The translations under genes were made by a program, and so were the position numbers. From Azoarcus sp. L1K30 (GTDB lineage: Bacteria; Pseudomonadota; Gammaproteobacteria; Burkholderiales; Rhodocyclaceae): a stretch of 64,000 nt of DNA. The stretch spans positions 1,253,462 through 1,317,461 of the forward strand of contig NZ_JAGRRD010000001.1 in NCBI RefSeq assembly GCF_018122735.1, written 5' to 3'. A model generated the notes under the pieces. It was not told where the DNA came from. It worked only from the letters and a program-made list of their open reading frames with translations, and made no database searches. Below are positions 26,979 through 38,015 of the stretch, piece after piece (the stretch's first letter is position 1; each line of letters begins with the position of its first letter).

Positions 26979-28258
26979 GCAGCGCGGACTTTCTGGACAA
27001 GCTACTGGATGGGGTTCCGGTGGGGTGGAGGCCGCTCGGGGAACTGGGTGAATTGGTTCGTGGCAACGGATTGCAGAAGAAGGACTTCACCGAAACAGGC
27101 GTGCCCGCCATCCACTATGGTCAGATCTATACCCATTACGGCCTATCGACCAAAGAAACAAAATCATTTGTTTCGCCTGATTTGGCCAAACAACTGCGAA
27201 AAGTCAACACTGGCGATGTTGTCATCACAAACACAAGCGAAAATTTTGAGGATGTGGGTAAGGCTTTGGTCTATCTAGGCGAACGCCAGGCCGTCACTGG
27301 CGGGCATGCAAGCGTATTGAAGCCTGGAGATTGCCTATTGGGAAAGTACTTTGCTTATTTCACTCAAACAGACACGTTTGCAGGCGAAAAAAAGAAGCTA
27401 GCAAAAGGTGCAAAGGTCATTGATATTTCGGCCACTGATATGGCCAAAATCAAAATCCCTGTTCCCTACCCAGATCATCCCAAGAAATCGCTTGAGATTC
27501 AGGCCGAAATCGTCCGAATATTGGACACCTTCACCGAGCTTAAAGCCGAGCTTAAAGCCGAGCTTACAGCCCGAAAGAAGCAATACAAGCACTATCGCGA
27601 TCAGTTATTGCGCTTTGAAGGCGAAGCCGTCGAGTGGAAACCGTTGAGCGAGATCGGGGAATTCATCCGAGGCAAACGCTTCACCAAGGCTGACTATGTC
27701 GAAGACGGAATTCCTGTCATCCACTACGGTGAGATCTACACCCGGTACGGTGTGTTCACGGATCAGGCTTTTTCTCAGGTGAATGACGATATGGCCGATT
27801 CTCTGCGCTATGCAGAGCCCGGAGACGTCGTAATTACCGACGTCGGCGAGACGGTGGACGATGTGGGAAAAGCCGTCGCATGGTTAGGCAAAGAGAAAGT
27901 GGCTATTCATGACCACTGCTACGCTTTTCGGCATGCCATGAACCCGAAGTTCGTTTCCTATTGCATGCAGACAACGGCGTTCATTGCCGAGAAGGCCAAA
28001 TACGTCGCCAGAACCAAGGTCAACACGTTGTTGATCAATGGATTCGCCAAGATTGCCATCCCCGTTCCGTTCCCGGACGACCAAGAAAAGTCGCTGGCAG
28101 AACAAGCCCGCATCGTCGCTATCCTCGACAAGTTCGACGCCCTGACCAACTCCATCAGCGAAGGCCTGCCCCGCGAAATCGAACTGCGCCAGAAGCAATA
28201 CGAACATTACCGCGATCTGCTTTTGAGCTTCCCGAAGCCGGAAGCGGCCGAGGCCTGA
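26975..28258 (+). CDS. hsdS: Type I restriction-modification specificity subunit
   Basis: 427 residues with two target-recognition domains in the usual circular arrangement. The two halves begin similarly ([14 protein letters not shown] at about 13 and [14 protein letters not shown] at about 222), each followed by a [24 protein letters not shown] segment. The central spacer is [19 protein letters not shown], where type IC subunits such as EcoR124I carry TAEL repeats that set the gap between the two half-sites. The first recognition domain is AT-richer than its neighbours. The DNA target cannot be read from sequence. Confidence 0.94.
   Translation: MSSADFLDKLLDGVPVGWRPLGELGELVRGNGLQKKDFTETGVPAIHYGQIYTHYGLSTKETKSFVSPDLAKQLRKVNTGDVVITNTSENFEDVGKALVYLGERQAVTGGHASVLKPGDCLLGKYFAYFTQTDTFAGEKKKLAKGAKVIDISATDMAKIKIPVPYPDHPKKSLEIQAEIVRILDTFTELKAELKAELTARKKQYKHYRDQLLRFEGEAVEWKPLSEIGEFIRGKRFTKADYVEDGIPVIHYGEIYTRYGVFTDQAFSQVNDDMADSLRYAEPGDVVITDVGETVDDVGKAVAWLGKEKVAIHDHCYAFRHAMNPKFVSYCMQTTAFIAEKAKYVARTKVNTLLINGFAKIAIPVPFPDDQEKSLAEQARIVAILDKFDALTNSISEGLPREIELRQKQYEHYRDLLLSFPKPEAAEA
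27536..27571 (+). repeat. Three 12-bp tandem repeats in the hsdS spacer
   Basis: GAGCTTAAAGCC at 27536-27547 and 27548-27559, then GAGCTTACAGCC at 27560-27571, encoding [12 protein letters not shown]. In EcoR124I/EcoR124II the copy number of the equivalent TAEL repeat (two or three) changes the non-specific spacer of the recognition sequence by one base. Confidence 0.8.
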
Positions 28259-28259
28259 C

Positions 28260-29375
28260 ATGAGCAAGACGCTGACCGAGATCGCCCAGCAGCTCAAAGA
28301 TGCCAACAAGAAGGTGCAGCTGATCTACGCCTTCAACGGCACTGGCAAAACACGCCTGTCTCGGTCATTCAAGGAACTGATTTCCCCCAAGGCAGAAGGC
28401 GAAGAGGCCCAGTCATCCGATTTGGCCGACAAGAAGGTGCTCTACTACAGCGCCTTCACGGAAGATCTGTTCTATTGGGACAACGACCTGGGACAAGACG
28501 CTGAGCCCAAGCTGGTCATTCAGCCCAACGCGTTCACCCGATGGGTGCTCGAAGAACAAGGCCAGGACCAGAGCATCACCGCCACGTTCCAGCGCTACAC
28601 CAGTGACAAGCTGACACCGCATTTCAGTACGGATTTTTCGTCGGTAAGCTTTTCGTTTGAGCGCGGCAACAACGAGCATGAACCGAATATCAAGATCTCC
28701 AAAGGCGAAGAAAGCAACTTCATCTGGAGTGTGTTCAATGCCTTGCTGGAGCAGGTGATTGCTGAGCTGAACATCGCAGAAGCCGAAAACCGCTCCACTG
28801 ACGATTTCAACAACCTGGAGTACGTGTTCATCGACGACCCGGTCAGCTCGCTGGATGAAAACCACCTGATCGAGTTGGCGGTCAACATGGCAAGTCTGAT
28901 CAAGTCCAGTCAATCCGGCCTCAAGTTCATCGTCACGACGCACAGCCCGTTGTTCTACAACGTGCTGTTCAATGAGCTCAACGGCAAGGCCTGCTACATG
29001 CTGGAGCAACTGGAAGACGGTAGTTTCACGCTGAATGAAAAATATGGCGACTCCAACAAGAGCTTTTCCTACCATCTGCACCTGTTGCAAACCATCGAGC
29101 AGGCCATTGCCGACAACAAGATCGAGCGCTACCACTTCACGCTGCTGCGCAATCTCTACGAGAAAACGGCCGGTTTTTTGGGCTACCCGAAGTGGTCTGA
29201 GCTGTTGCCAGACGACAAGCAGCTTTACTACAGCCGAATCATCAATTTCACCAGCCACAGCACGCTGTCGAATGAAGCCATGGCGGTGCCGACGCCCGCA
29301 GAACAGGCGACCGTCAAGTTGCTGACCGACCATCTGAAAAGCCGCCATGCCTTCTGGCAACAGCAGGGAGCCTGA
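28260..29375 (+). CDS. prrC: PrrC-type anticodon nuclease
   Basis: 371 residues. The N-terminal part is an ABC-type ATPase: Walker A FNGTGKT (25-31), signature SKGEESN (147-153), Walker B YVFIDDPVSSLDE (188-200), His228 in TTHSP. The C-terminal part carries the anticodon nuclease triad of PrrC: Arg297 and Glu301 (RNLYE) and His333 (FTSHS), plus the conserved KYGDSNKSFSYHL region (261-273) implicated in tRNA recognition. E. coli PrrC (396 aa) is kept latent by its type IC partner EcoprrI and cuts tRNA-Lys when phage disables restriction. Same position here, one base after hsdS. The N-terminus is about 20 residues shorter than in E. coli. Confidence 0.92.
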   Translation: MSKTLTEIAQQLKDANKKVQLIYAFNGTGKTRLSRSFKELISPKAEGEEAQSSDLADKKVLYYSAFTEDLFYWDNDLGQDAEPKLVIQPNAFTRWVLEEQGQDQSITATFQRYTSDKLTPHFSTDFSSVSFSFERGNNEHEPNIKISKGEESNFIWSVFNALLEQVIAELNIAEAENRSTDDFNNLEYVFIDDPVSSLDENHLIELAVNMASLIKSSQSGLKFIVTTHSPLFYNVLFNELNGKACYMLEQLEDGSFTLNEKYGDSNKSFSYHLHLLQTIEQAIADNKIERYHFTLLRNLYEKTAGFLGYPKWSELLPDDKQLYYSRIINFTSHSTLSNEAMAVPTPAEQATVKLLTDHLKSRHAFWQQQGA

Positions 29376-29379
29376 CCTC

Positions 29380-30429
29380 ATGAGCGAGATCACCCACCAC
29401 ACCGACTACCGCCAGGCGCTGGCAGCCATCAAGCAGCGCATTCAAAGCTCGCAGACCCGCGCGGTGCTGGCGGTGAATGCCGAGCTGCTTAGCCTGTACT
29501 GGGACATCGGCCGTCAGCTGAACGCCTGGCAGCGCGAACGCGCCTGGGGCTCGGCGGTGGTGGAGCAAATGGCGGCGGACCTGCAGGCCAGCTACCCCGG
29601 CATGAAGGGGTTCTCGCGTACCAGCCTGTTTGCCATGCGGCAGTTCTATGCCTTCTTCAGCCCGCAGTTTGAAGTTGTCCCACAGCCCGTGGGACAAATG
29701 CCGTGGGGGCATGTACGCACCCTGCTGGCCAAGGTCAAGTCGGTGGAACTGGTGTTGCTCTACGCACAGGCCTGCATCGAGCACGGCTGGAGCCGCACGG
29801 TGCTGGAGTGGCAGATAGAACAGCGTTTCCATGAGCGTGCCGGCAAGGCCATCGGCAATTTCGCGAAAACCCTGCCGGCTCCCCAGTCCGAGTTGGTGCA
29901 GCAAAGCCTGAAAGACCCGTATGTGTTCGACTTCCTGACGCTGGCCCCGCAAGCCGCCGAGCGCGACATCGAAAATCAGCTGGTCGCCCAGATCACCCGG
30001 TTTCTGCTGGAGCTGGGCAAGGGCTTTGCCTTTCTCGGGCGGCAGTACCCCCTGGCGGTGAACGGCCGAGACTACTTTCTGGATTTGCTGTTCTATCACG
30101 CACGCCTGAAGTGCTACGTGGTGATCGAGCTCAAGGCGGGGGAATTCAAACCCGAATACGTCGGCAAGCTCAATTTCTACCTGTCGGCGGTGGACGACCA
30201 GCTGCGCGCCGAGGGTGACCAGCCGACCATCGGCCTGATTCTGTGTAAGGACAAGGACAAGCTGGATGTGGAGTACGCGCTGCGCGACATCCACAAGCCG
30301 ATGGGCGTGAGCTCGTTCGCCACCAAAGACATCCCGCTGTCGGTTCAGTCCCAGTTGCCGACCGTGGAAGAGATTGAAAGCGAGCTGGGTGCGCTGATCC
30401 GCGACGATGAGAGCAAGCCCCATGAGTGA
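29380..30429 (+). CDS. DUF1016/YhcG-family PD-(D/E)xK nuclease
   Basis: 349 residues. N-terminal DUF1016 helical region ([20 protein letters not shown], then [17 protein letters not shown]) and C-terminal nuclease core with [10 protein letters not shown], Asp235 in FLDLLFYH and Glu250-x-Lys252 in IELKAGEF. YhcG-like genes are often linked to type I restriction loci, but their job is not settled. It starts four bases after prrC with GGGAG upstream, and hsdR starts eight bases before its end, so it is embedded in the operon. Confidence 0.9.
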   Translation: MSEITHHTDYRQALAAIKQRIQSSQTRAVLAVNAELLSLYWDIGRQLNAWQRERAWGSAVVEQMAADLQASYPGMKGFSRTSLFAMRQFYAFFSPQFEVVPQPVGQMPWGHVRTLLAKVKSVELVLLYAQACIEHGWSRTVLEWQIEQRFHERAGKAIGNFAKTLPAPQSELVQQSLKDPYVFDFLTLAPQAAERDIENQLVAQITRFLLELGKGFAFLGRQYPLAVNGRDYFLDLLFYHARLKCYVVIELKAGEFKPEYVGKLNFYLSAVDDQLRAEGDQPTIGLILCKDKDKLDVEYALRDIHKPMGVSSFATKDIPLSVQSQLPTVEEIESELGALIRDDESKPHE

Positions 30430-33400
30430 CTACAAGACCATTGCCGAATCGAAGAACTTCATCGTTCTGGACAAGTACACCAAGGACTGGCAGGTCAATG
30501 AGAGCTACCAGAGCGAAGGCGATCTGGAGCGCGAGTTCATCCTGGACTTGCAGAGCCAGGGCTATGAGTTCGCCTCCGGCATCAGAACGCCCGCTGACAT
30601 GATGGCCAATGTGCGTGCACAGTTGCAGGCGCTCAACAACGTGGCGTTTCTTGACGCCGAGTGGCTGCGCTTTGTCGAAACCTGGCTGGACAAGCCCAGC
30701 GATGGCATCGTCGAGAAGACCCGCAAGATCCACGACGACCACATCCACGACTTCGTGTTCGACGATGGCCGCATCCAGAACATCTACCTGCTGGACAAGA
30801 AGAACATTGCCCGCAACAAGGTGCAGGTGATCAAGCAGTTCGAGCAGACGGGCAGCCACGCCAACCGCTACGACGTGACGATTCTGGTCAATGGCCTGCC
30901 CCTGGTGCAGGTGGAGCTGAAGAAGCGCGGCGTGGCCATTCGTGAAGCCTTCAACCAGGTGCACCGCTACAGCAAGGAGAGCATCAACAGCGCGCAATCC
31001 CTGTTCAAGTACTTGCAGCTGTTCGTCATCTCCAACGGCACCGACAGCCGCTACTTCGCCAACACCACCCAGCGCAACAAGAACAGCTTCGACTTCACCA
31101 TGAACTGGGCGAAGGCGGACAACAGCCTGATCAAAGACCTGAAGGACTTCACCGCGACCTTCTTTCAGAAAGACACGCTGCTGAAAGTGCTGCTGCGCTA
31201 CTCGGTCTTCGACACCAGCAACACGCTACTGGTGATGCGCCCATACCAGATTGCCGCGACCGAACGCATTCTGTGGAAGATCAACAGCGCTTGGCAGGCC
31301 AAGCACTGGAGCCAGCTGGAAGGCGGTGGTTTCATCTGGCACACCACCGGTTCGGGCAAGACGCTGACCAGCTTCAAGACGGCACGCCTGGCCACTGAGC
31401 TGGACTTCATCGACAAGGTGTTCTTTGTGGTGGACCGCAAGGATCTGGACTACCAGACCATGAAGGAGTACCAGCGCTTTTCGCCGGACAGCGTGAATGG
31501 TTCGGACAGCACGGCCGCCTTGAAGCGCAACCTGGACAAGGACGACAACAAGATCATCGTCACCACCATCCAGAAGCTCAACAACCTGATGAAGAGCGAG
31601 GGCGACCTGCCCATCTACGGCAAGCAGGTGGTGTTCATTTTCGATGAGTGCCACCGCAGCCAGTTTGGTGAAGCCCAGAAAAACCTGCAGAAGAAGTTCA
31701 AGAAGTTCTATCAGTTCGGCTTCACCGGCACGCCGATCTTTCCGCAAAACGCCGCCGGCGCGGAAACCACCGCCAGTGTCTTTGGCCGCGAACTGCATTC
31801 GTACGTGATCACCGATGCCATTCGCGACGAGAAGGTGCTGAAGTTCAAGGTGGACTACAACGATGTGCGCCCGCAGTTCAAGGCCATCGAAACCGAGCAG
31901 GACGAGAAGAAGCTCAGCGCCGCGGAAAACCGGCAGGCGCTGTTGCACCCCGACCGTATCCGCGAGATCACACAGTACATCCTGAACAACTTCCGGCAGA
32001 AGACCCACCGCCTGCAAGTGGGTGCCAAGGGTTTCAACGCCATGTTTGCGGTGAGCGGTGTGGAGGCCGCCAAGCTGTACTACGAGTCTTTCAGGGAGCT
32101 ACAAAAGGGCTGCGATAAACCGCTCAGGGTGGCCACCATCTTCTCCTTTGCCGCCAACGAGGAGCAGGACGCGGTTGGCGAGATTCAGGATGAGAGCTTT
32201 GAAGTATCGGCCATGAACAGCAGCGCGAAGGAGTTCCTGAGCGCGGCGATTGGCGACTACAACGCGTTGTTCACGACCAACTTCAGCGTGGACAGCAATG
32301 GCTTTCAGAACTACTACCGCGATCTGGCCAAGCAGGTCAAAGCCAAGGAGATCGATCTGCTGATCGTGGTGGGCATGTTCCTGACCGGCTTCGACGCGCC
32401 CACGCTGAACACCTTGTTTGTGGACAAGAACCTACGTTACCACGGGCTGATACAGGCGTACTCGCGCACCAACCGGATCTATGACGCGACCAAGACATTC
32501 GGCAACATCGTCACCTTCCGCGACCTGGAGCAGGCGACCATCGACGCCATCACCTTGTTTGGCGACAAGAACACCAAGAACGTGGTGCTGGAGAAGAGCT
32601 ACACGGAATACATGGAAGGCTTTACCGATGCGGCCACTGGTGAAGCACGGCGTGGCTTTGTGGATGTGGTGAAGGAGTTGGAAACACGCTTTCCCGACCC
32701 TGCAGCCATTGAAAAGGAAGCGGACAAGAAAGCTTTCGCCAAGCTGTTTGGTGAGTATTTGCGCGTAGAGAACGTGCTGCAGAACTACGACGAATTCACC
32801 AGCCTAAAGGCCTTGCAAGATCTCGACATGAACGACGCGGCTGCGGTGGAGGACTTCAAGGCCAGGCACTACCTGGACGATGGCGCTTTGGCAGAACTGC
32901 AGGCGATCAAGGTTCCCTCAGAGCGAAAAATTCAGGACTACCGCTCAACCTACAATGATGTGCGGGACTGGCTACGCCGGGAGAAAGCCGCCACCGACAA
33001 AGACAAATCCACCATCGACTGGGATGACGTGGTCTTTGAGGTGGATCTGCTCAGGTCGCAGGAAATCAACCTGGATTACATCCTCGAACTGATTTTCGAG
33101 CACAACAAGAAAACCAGAAGCAAAGGCGAGCTGGTGGATGAAGTGCGCCGGGTGATCCGCGCCAGCCTTGGCAACCGGGCCAAGGAAAGCCTGGTGGTTG
33201 ATTTCATCAATCAGACCGATCTGGACCAGATCGGCGACAAGGCCAGCGTGATTGAAGTCTTCTTCAGCTTTGCGCAAGCAGAGCAACAGCGCGAGGCACA
33301 AGAGTTGATCGACGCCGAAAGCCTGAATGCTGACGCGGCGCGGCGCTATATTGCCAGCTCACTCAAGCGGGAATATGCCAGTGACAGTGGTACGGAACTC

Positions 33401-33520
33401 AATGCTGCCTTGCCCAAGATGAGCCCGCTGAATCCGCAATATTTAACCAAGAAGCAGACTGTATTTCGGAAGATCGCGGCGTTTGTCGAGAAATTCAAGG
33501 GCGTGGGCGGCCAAGTTTAG
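30422..33520 (+). CDS. hsdR: Type I restriction endonuclease motor subunit
   Basis: 1032 residues, like EcoR124I HsdR (1038). The PD-(D/E)xK nuclease residues are Asp151, Glu165 and Lys167 (VELKKRG), and helicase motifs are Walker A TTGSGKT with Lys313 and DECH at 408-411; these positions coincide with those reported for EcoR124I. The chain looks full length and intact. Start [10 protein letters not shown] overlaps the DUF1016 stop. Confidence 0.96.
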   Translation: MSDYKTIAESKNFIVLDKYTKDWQVNESYQSEGDLEREFILDLQSQGYEFASGIRTPADMMANVRAQLQALNNVAFLDAEWLRFVETWLDKPSDGIVEKTRKIHDDHIHDFVFDDGRIQNIYLLDKKNIARNKVQVIKQFEQTGSHANRYDVTILVNGLPLVQVELKKRGVAIREAFNQVHRYSKESINSAQSLFKYLQLFVISNGTDSRYFANTTQRNKNSFDFTMNWAKADNSLIKDLKDFTATFFQKDTLLKVLLRYSVFDTSNTLLVMRPYQIAATERILWKINSAWQAKHWSQLEGGGFIWHTTGSGKTLTSFKTARLATELDFIDKVFFVVDRKDLDYQTMKEYQRFSPDSVNGSDSTAALKRNLDKDDNKIIVTTIQKLNNLMKSEGDLPIYGKQVVFIFDECHRSQFGEAQKNLQKKFKKFYQFGFTGTPIFPQNAAGAETTASVFGRELHSYVITDAIRDEKVLKFKVDYNDVRPQFKAIETEQDEKKLSAAENRQALLHPDRIREITQYILNNFRQKTHRLQVGAKGFNAMFAVSGVEAAKLYYESFRELQKGCDKPLRVATIFSFAANEEQDAVGEIQDESFEVSAMNSSAKEFLSAAIGDYNALFTTNFSVDSNGFQNYYRDLAKQVKAKEIDLLIVVGMFLTGFDAPTLNTLFVDKNLRYHGLIQAYSRTNRIYDATKTFGNIVTFRDLEQATIDAITLFGDKNTKNVVLEKSYTEYMEGFTDAATGEARRGFVDVVKELETRFPDPAAIEKEADKKAFAKLFGEYLRVENVLQNYDEFTSLKALQDLDMNDAAAVEDFKARHYLDDGALAELQAIKVPSERKIQDYRSTYNDVRDWLRREKAATDKDKSTIDWDDVVFEVDLLRSQEINLDYILELIFEHNKKTRSKGELVDEVRRVIRASLGNRAKESLVVDFINQTDLDQIGDKASVIEVFFSFAQAEQQREAQELIDAESLNADAARRYIASSLKREYASDSGTELNAALPKMSPLNPQYLTKKQTVFRKIAAFVEKFKGVGGQV

Positions 33521-33761
33521 ATTCGGCAGGGAACGGGCTGGCCGCTGCTGTTGAATTGATATAGTCCGAGTGACAGCTCAGGCCGCCAACCTGCCATGCA
33601 GCAGAACTGACTCCGACGGGGCTGTCAATCGCACGCCGACTGACTTGGGCCCTCTGACTCTTGGCCCCAAGGCAATCCGATTGCTTTATCTCACCCAAGT
33701 GAAGCCGAAGCCAATTGGGTCACCGGAGCCTCAATAACCCCGCACGAACCGCGTTCGCCGC

Positions 33762-35450
33762 TCACGACTCCGGCGCGGTTTCGCCACGCTTGAGCCGATA
33801 GGACAACTGCCGCCGCGTAATGCCAAGCGTCCTGGCCGCATGCGTCAGGTTGCCATTGGCACGCGCCACGGCGAGTTCTATCAGCCGTTGTTCGTGGGAT
33901 TCCAGATTGAAGTTTTCGCGGTCGAGCACCTGCTCGCACAGGCGCATGCGGCTCGATTCTTCCTGGCTGCCCACGACGCCGCGCGGGCCTACTTCGGCGC
34001 CACGATCTGGTTCCGGCGGGGGGTCGGCGAAGAGGTGCTCCACTTCGATCAGTCCGCCTTCGGGCGCGAGCAGCACGCCGCGCTCGATCAGGTTTTCCAG
34101 CTCGCGCACATTGCCCTGCCAGCGGTTGGCCAGCAGCGCCCGCAGGGCACGGTCGGTGAGGCCGGCGAGCTGTTTGCCGTAGGTCTTTTCGTACTTGGCG
34201 ATCAGCGCCGCGGCCAGTTGCGGGATATCGCCCGGGCGCTCGCGCAGCGGCGGGATGGTGACCGGATAGGTTGCCAGGCGGTAATAGAGGTCGGCGCGGA
34301 AGCGTCCTTCCGCGATGGCTTTCGGCAGGTCGACATTGGTCGCCGCCACCAGACGCACATCGATCTTGCGCGTCTGGTGATCGCCAAGCCGCTCGACTTC
34401 GCCGGTCTGCAGTACCCGCAGCAGTTTGACCTGCGCGGCCAGCGGCAGGTCGCCCACTTCGTCGAGAAAGAGCGTACCGCCGGCGGCGCGCTCGAAGCGC
34501 CCCGGACGCGAATGCTGGGCGCCGGTGAAGGCGCCCTTTTCGACCCCGAACAGTTCCGATTCGATCAGGTCATGCGGAATGGCGCCGCAGTTGATCGCGG
34601 TGAAGGGGCCGGACGCGCGTTCGCTGTGGTCGTGAAGCCAGCGCGCGAACATCTCCTTGCCCACGCCGGTCTCGCCAAGCAGCAGCACGTTGATGGGACT
34701 GCCGGCCGCCTTGCGCACGAGATCGAAAGCGGCCCGGAACCCGGGCGAGCTGCCCACCAGCTTGCCTTCCTTGCTCACCGGCCCACGCACATGGCCCCGC
34801 AATTGGGCGAGCTCGTCCTCGAGGCGCCGCATGGCGTAGGCGCCCGGCGTCTGGCGGAAGTAGTCGAGATAGCCGTCGCCCTGCTCCCAGGCCTCGGCAG
34901 GCTTGCCGATCAGTTTGCACGCATGATCGCCGCGTCCGACACAACTGACTTCGCGGAAAACGATGAAACGCTTGAAAAACTGGCTGGTATAGCCCGAGGC
35001 ATAGCCGACGATGGTCCAGCACACCGGATCGTCCCCGATACCGAAGTGCTGAATGTGGGATTCGGCCTCCCAGGTGTTTTCCAGCATCACTTCGCCAAAG
35101 AAGATGCCCTTCTCCCAGTCGATTTCCTTCTTGGTGATGGTCGGCTTGACCATGCCCTCGAACGCGTGCAATTCGGGGCCGATGTTGAAGACGTCGTAGG
35201 GATCGCCCTCGCCGATCAGCGAACGGGCCAGTTCGGCATCCTGCTGGCCGGCGCCGAATCCCATCCGGATCAGCACGCCGCGCGCGCCTTGATCGCCAAG
35301 CGCATCGAACAGTTCCCGCCGCATGTGGCCCATGGCCTTGGCGTGCAGCAGCAACATGCGGTTTTCGTCGAGCCAGATCTGTCCTGCGTCGATGTTGAAG
35401 CGCAGACGCGAGCGCAGGTTGAACTGCTCGATGAGTTTCTGATCGGCCAT
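33762..35450 (-). CDS. Sigma-54-dependent activator, XylR/DmpR family (first)
   Basis: 562 residues (DmpR is 563). N-terminal effector-binding V4R region with the conserved zinc set (Cys in DPVCWTIVGYA, Glu-xx-Cys in REVSC, and HACKLIGKP), then linker, AAA+ domain with Walker A GETGVGKE, the sigma-54 contact GAFTGA, Walker B GTLFLDEVG, and a Fis-type C-terminal HTH (THAARTLGITRRQLSYRLK). Effectors of this family are phenols or toluenes, so it is the closest candidate for control of the dmpQ promoter, although the hsd island separates them by 11 kb. Start at 35450 (GGAG five bases upstream); ATG 35453 is also possible. Confidence 0.9.
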   Translation of the reverse strand: MADQKLIEQFNLRSRLRFNIDAGQIWLDENRMLLLHAKAMGHMRRELFDALGDQGARGVLIRMGFGAGQQDAELARSLIGEGDPYDVFNIGPELHAFEGMVKPTITKKEIDWEKGIFFGEVMLENTWEAESHIQHFGIGDDPVCWTIVGYASGYTSQFFKRFIVFREVSCVGRGDHACKLIGKPAEAWEQGDGYLDYFRQTPGAYAMRRLEDELAQLRGHVRGPVSKEGKLVGSSPGFRAAFDLVRKAAGSPINVLLLGETGVGKEMFARWLHDHSERASGPFTAINCGAIPHDLIESELFGVEKGAFTGAQHSRPGRFERAAGGTLFLDEVGDLPLAAQVKLLRVLQTGEVERLGDHQTRKIDVRLVAATNVDLPKAIAEGRFRADLYYRLATYPVTIPPLRERPGDIPQLAAALIAKYEKTYGKQLAGLTDRALRALLANRWQGNVRELENLIERGVLLAPEGGLIEVEHLFADPPPEPDRGAEVGPRGVVGSQEESSRMRLCEQVLDRENFNLESHEQRLIELAVARANGNLTHAARTLGITRRQLSYRLKRGETAPES

Positions 35451-35579
35451 CATGTCTCCGTACAGCTTCGGGCGAGCTGTTTGTGCGCACTCTAACCCAG
35501 AGCGCGCACGAGGCGCGGCGATATCGATCCGCGCCCGCGAACAATGTCCCAATCGTCACCTTCGATCCATCCGGTGCCG

Positions 35580-38015
35580 TCAGGCGGCACGGGCGGATGC
35601 CGGTACATGCGCGGGGTGCGCGCTTTCACGGGTGGCGGCCTGCGTCGGCCGCAGCAGGAAGTGACTCAGGGCGGGCAGCAGGATGAGCGCACCGAGCATG
35701 TTCCACACGAACATGAAGGCCAGCAGCACGCCCATGTCGGCCTGGAACTTGATGGGCGAGAACACCCAGGTGGCCACCGCGATACCCAGCGTGATGCCGG
35801 TCAGCACCACGACCTTGCCGGTAAACAACAGGGCCTTGTAGTAGGCCACCGACAGCCGCTCGCCGGCACGCAGTTGCGCCATCGTCACGGTCATCACGTA
35901 CAGGGCGTAATCGACCCCGATGCCGACACCCAGCGCGATGACCGGCAGGGTCGCCACCTTGACGCCGATGTTGAGCGCCACCATCAGCGCCTCGCACAGC
36001 ACCGAGGTCAGCATCAGCGGCAGGATCGCGCACACCACCGCCCGCCACGAGCGGAAGGTGATGAAGGCCAGCACGATCACCGCCGCATACACCAGTATCA
36101 GCATCTGCACATTGGCCTTCCTGACCACGATGTTGGTGGCCGCCTCGATGCCGGCGTTGCCGGCCGCGTTGAGGAAGCGGATGTCGTCGGTGTTGTAGCG
36201 CCCGGCGAAGTCCTCGACCGTATCGACCACCGCCGTCAGGGTGTCGGCCTTGTGATCCTTGAGATAGGTGAAGACGGTAAGCAGATCGCAGTTCTGGTTG
36301 AACATCTCGCGCGGGGCACGCACGATGATCGAATTGAGCATGTCCTGCGAGCGCGGAATCTCGTACCACTTGAGACTGCCCTCGTTCATGCCGGCATTGG
36401 CCATCTTGGCCAGCCCCGCCAGCGACGCCGTGCCTTCCACGCCGGACAGCTGGCGCAGGCGCTGCTCGAGCGCATCGACCGAGAGCAGCGTGTTGTAGTG
36501 GGCGCAGGCATATTGGGGCGTGCGCACCATCACCACATACACATCGCTGCTGGCGGCGTAGCTGGAGACGATGAAGGCGTTGTCGCGGTTGTAGCGAGAG
36601 TCGGGGCGCAGCTCGGGTGCGCCGGCATCGGTGTCGCCGATCTTGAGCTGGAAGCTGGCGATCATGCCGCCCACGCCCATCGCCATGGCCACGGCCACCG
36701 CGATGGTGGCCCACTTGCGGCCGGTGAACAGATCGAGGAAGGCCCAGAACGGGTGCTTGCGATGATTGGCGTCGGCCGCATCGGAGACCTCTGCACGCAG
36801 GCTGCGGCGGGCCGCCTCGGCGCTCACCCCGGTGAAGGACAGCAGGATCGGCAGCAGCACCAAGTTGGTGAAGATCAGCACCGCCACGCCGATCGAGGCG
36901 GTCACCGCCAGATCCTGGATCACCTGGATCTGGATCACCATGAGCACGGCGAAACCCACCGCGTCGGCCAGCAGCGCGGTGAACCCGGCCAGGAACAGGC
37001 GGCGGAAGGTGAAGCGCGCCGCCACCAGCTTGTGCGTGCCGCGGCCGATGTCCTGCATGATGCCGTTCATCTTCTGTGCGCCATGGCTCATGCCGATGGC
37101 GAACACCAGGAAGGGCACGAGCACCGAATAGGGATCGAGCTCGTAGCCCAGCGTCGGCAACAGGCCCAGTAGCCAGACCACCGCCACCAGCGAGCAGGTC
37201 ACCACCAGCACGGTACTGCGCAGACAACGGGTGTACCAGAACAGCACCGAGGTGCAGATGGCGATGGCGATGGCAAAGAACACCATCACCTGCTGCATGC
37301 CGTCGATGAGATCGCCCACCAGCTTGGCGAAACCGGTGATGTGGATGCGGATGCCCTCGCTCTCGTAGCGCGCGCGCAGGTCCTCGAGCTGTTGGGAGAA
37401 GGCGTGGTAGTCGATGCGCTCGCCTGCCGCCTCGCGCAGCGGCACCAGCACGATGCTCGACTTGTAGTCGGCCGCGACGAGCTGACCGATCTCGCCGGAG
37501 CGCTCCACGTTCAGGCGCACCGTCTCCAGGTCTTCGGGCGTGCCGCTATAGCCGTCCGGAATCACCGGACCGCCGTCGAGCCCTTCTTCGGTGACGCCGG
37601 TCCAGCGCACCGCGGGCGTCCATAGCGACTTCATGAACGGCCGATCGACGCCGGGGAAGAGAAACAGTTCGTCGTTGATCTTGCGCACGCGCTCCAGGTA
37701 ATCGGCGTCGAAAATCGTGCCTTTCGTGTTCTCCACCGCGATCCGCAGCGTGTTTCCCATGCCGGAAAGCTGATCGCGGTTGTCGAGAAAGTTGGCGATG
37801 TAGGGATGCTTGGTCGGGATCATCTTTTCGAAAGCCGCATTGAGCGACAGTCCGAAAGCCTGATAGCCCAGCACCAGCGTCACCAGCATGCACAGGAAGA
37901 CGATGATGCGCCGGTTGTTGAACAGCAGGCGCTCACCCAGGGAGCCGGACTCGAGATTGAAGTCCGCCAGGTTGCGCACGACTTCGCCAGTCTCCGCAGC
38001 AGGCATGTGACTCAT
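35580..38015 (-). CDS. RND/MMPL-superfamily exporter (first copy)
   Basis: 811 residues with the RND layout: one N-terminal helix (about 34-54), a large periplasmic loop, a helix bundle, a second loop and a second bundle, about 12 membrane segments in all. GVGIGVDYALYVM carries the acidic TM4-like position used for proton coupling. These relatives of HpnN/MMPL proteins move hydrophobic molecules and lack a TolC-type partner here. Its ATG overlaps the stop of the YCF48-like gene (ATGA). Last gene of the four-gene cluster. Confidence 0.88.
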   Translation of the reverse strand: MSHMPAAETGEVVRNLADFNLESGSLGERLLFNNRRIIVFLCMLVTLVLGYQAFGLSLNAAFEKMIPTKHPYIANFLDNRDQLSGMGNTLRIAVENTKGTIFDADYLERVRKINDELFLFPGVDRPFMKSLWTPAVRWTGVTEEGLDGGPVIPDGYSGTPEDLETVRLNVERSGEIGQLVAADYKSSIVLVPLREAAGERIDYHAFSQQLEDLRARYESEGIRIHITGFAKLVGDLIDGMQQVMVFFAIAIAICTSVLFWYTRCLRSTVLVVTCSLVAVVWLLGLLPTLGYELDPYSVLVPFLVFAIGMSHGAQKMNGIMQDIGRGTHKLVAARFTFRRLFLAGFTALLADAVGFAVLMVIQIQVIQDLAVTASIGVAVLIFTNLVLLPILLSFTGVSAEAARRSLRAEVSDAADANHRKHPFWAFLDLFTGRKWATIAVAVAMAMGVGGMIASFQLKIGDTDAGAPELRPDSRYNRDNAFIVSSYAASSDVYVVMVRTPQYACAHYNTLLSVDALEQRLRQLSGVEGTASLAGLAKMANAGMNEGSLKWYEIPRSQDMLNSIIVRAPREMFNQNCDLLTVFTYLKDHKADTLTAVVDTVEDFAGRYNTDDIRFLNAAGNAGIEAATNIVVRKANVQMLILVYAAVIVLAFITFRSWRAVVCAILPLMLTSVLCEALMVALNIGVKVATLPVIALGVGIGVDYALYVMTVTMAQLRAGERLSVAYYKALLFTGKVVVLTGITLGIAVATWVFSPIKFQADMGVLLAFMFVWNMLGALILLPALSHFLLRPTQAATRESAHPAHVPASARAA

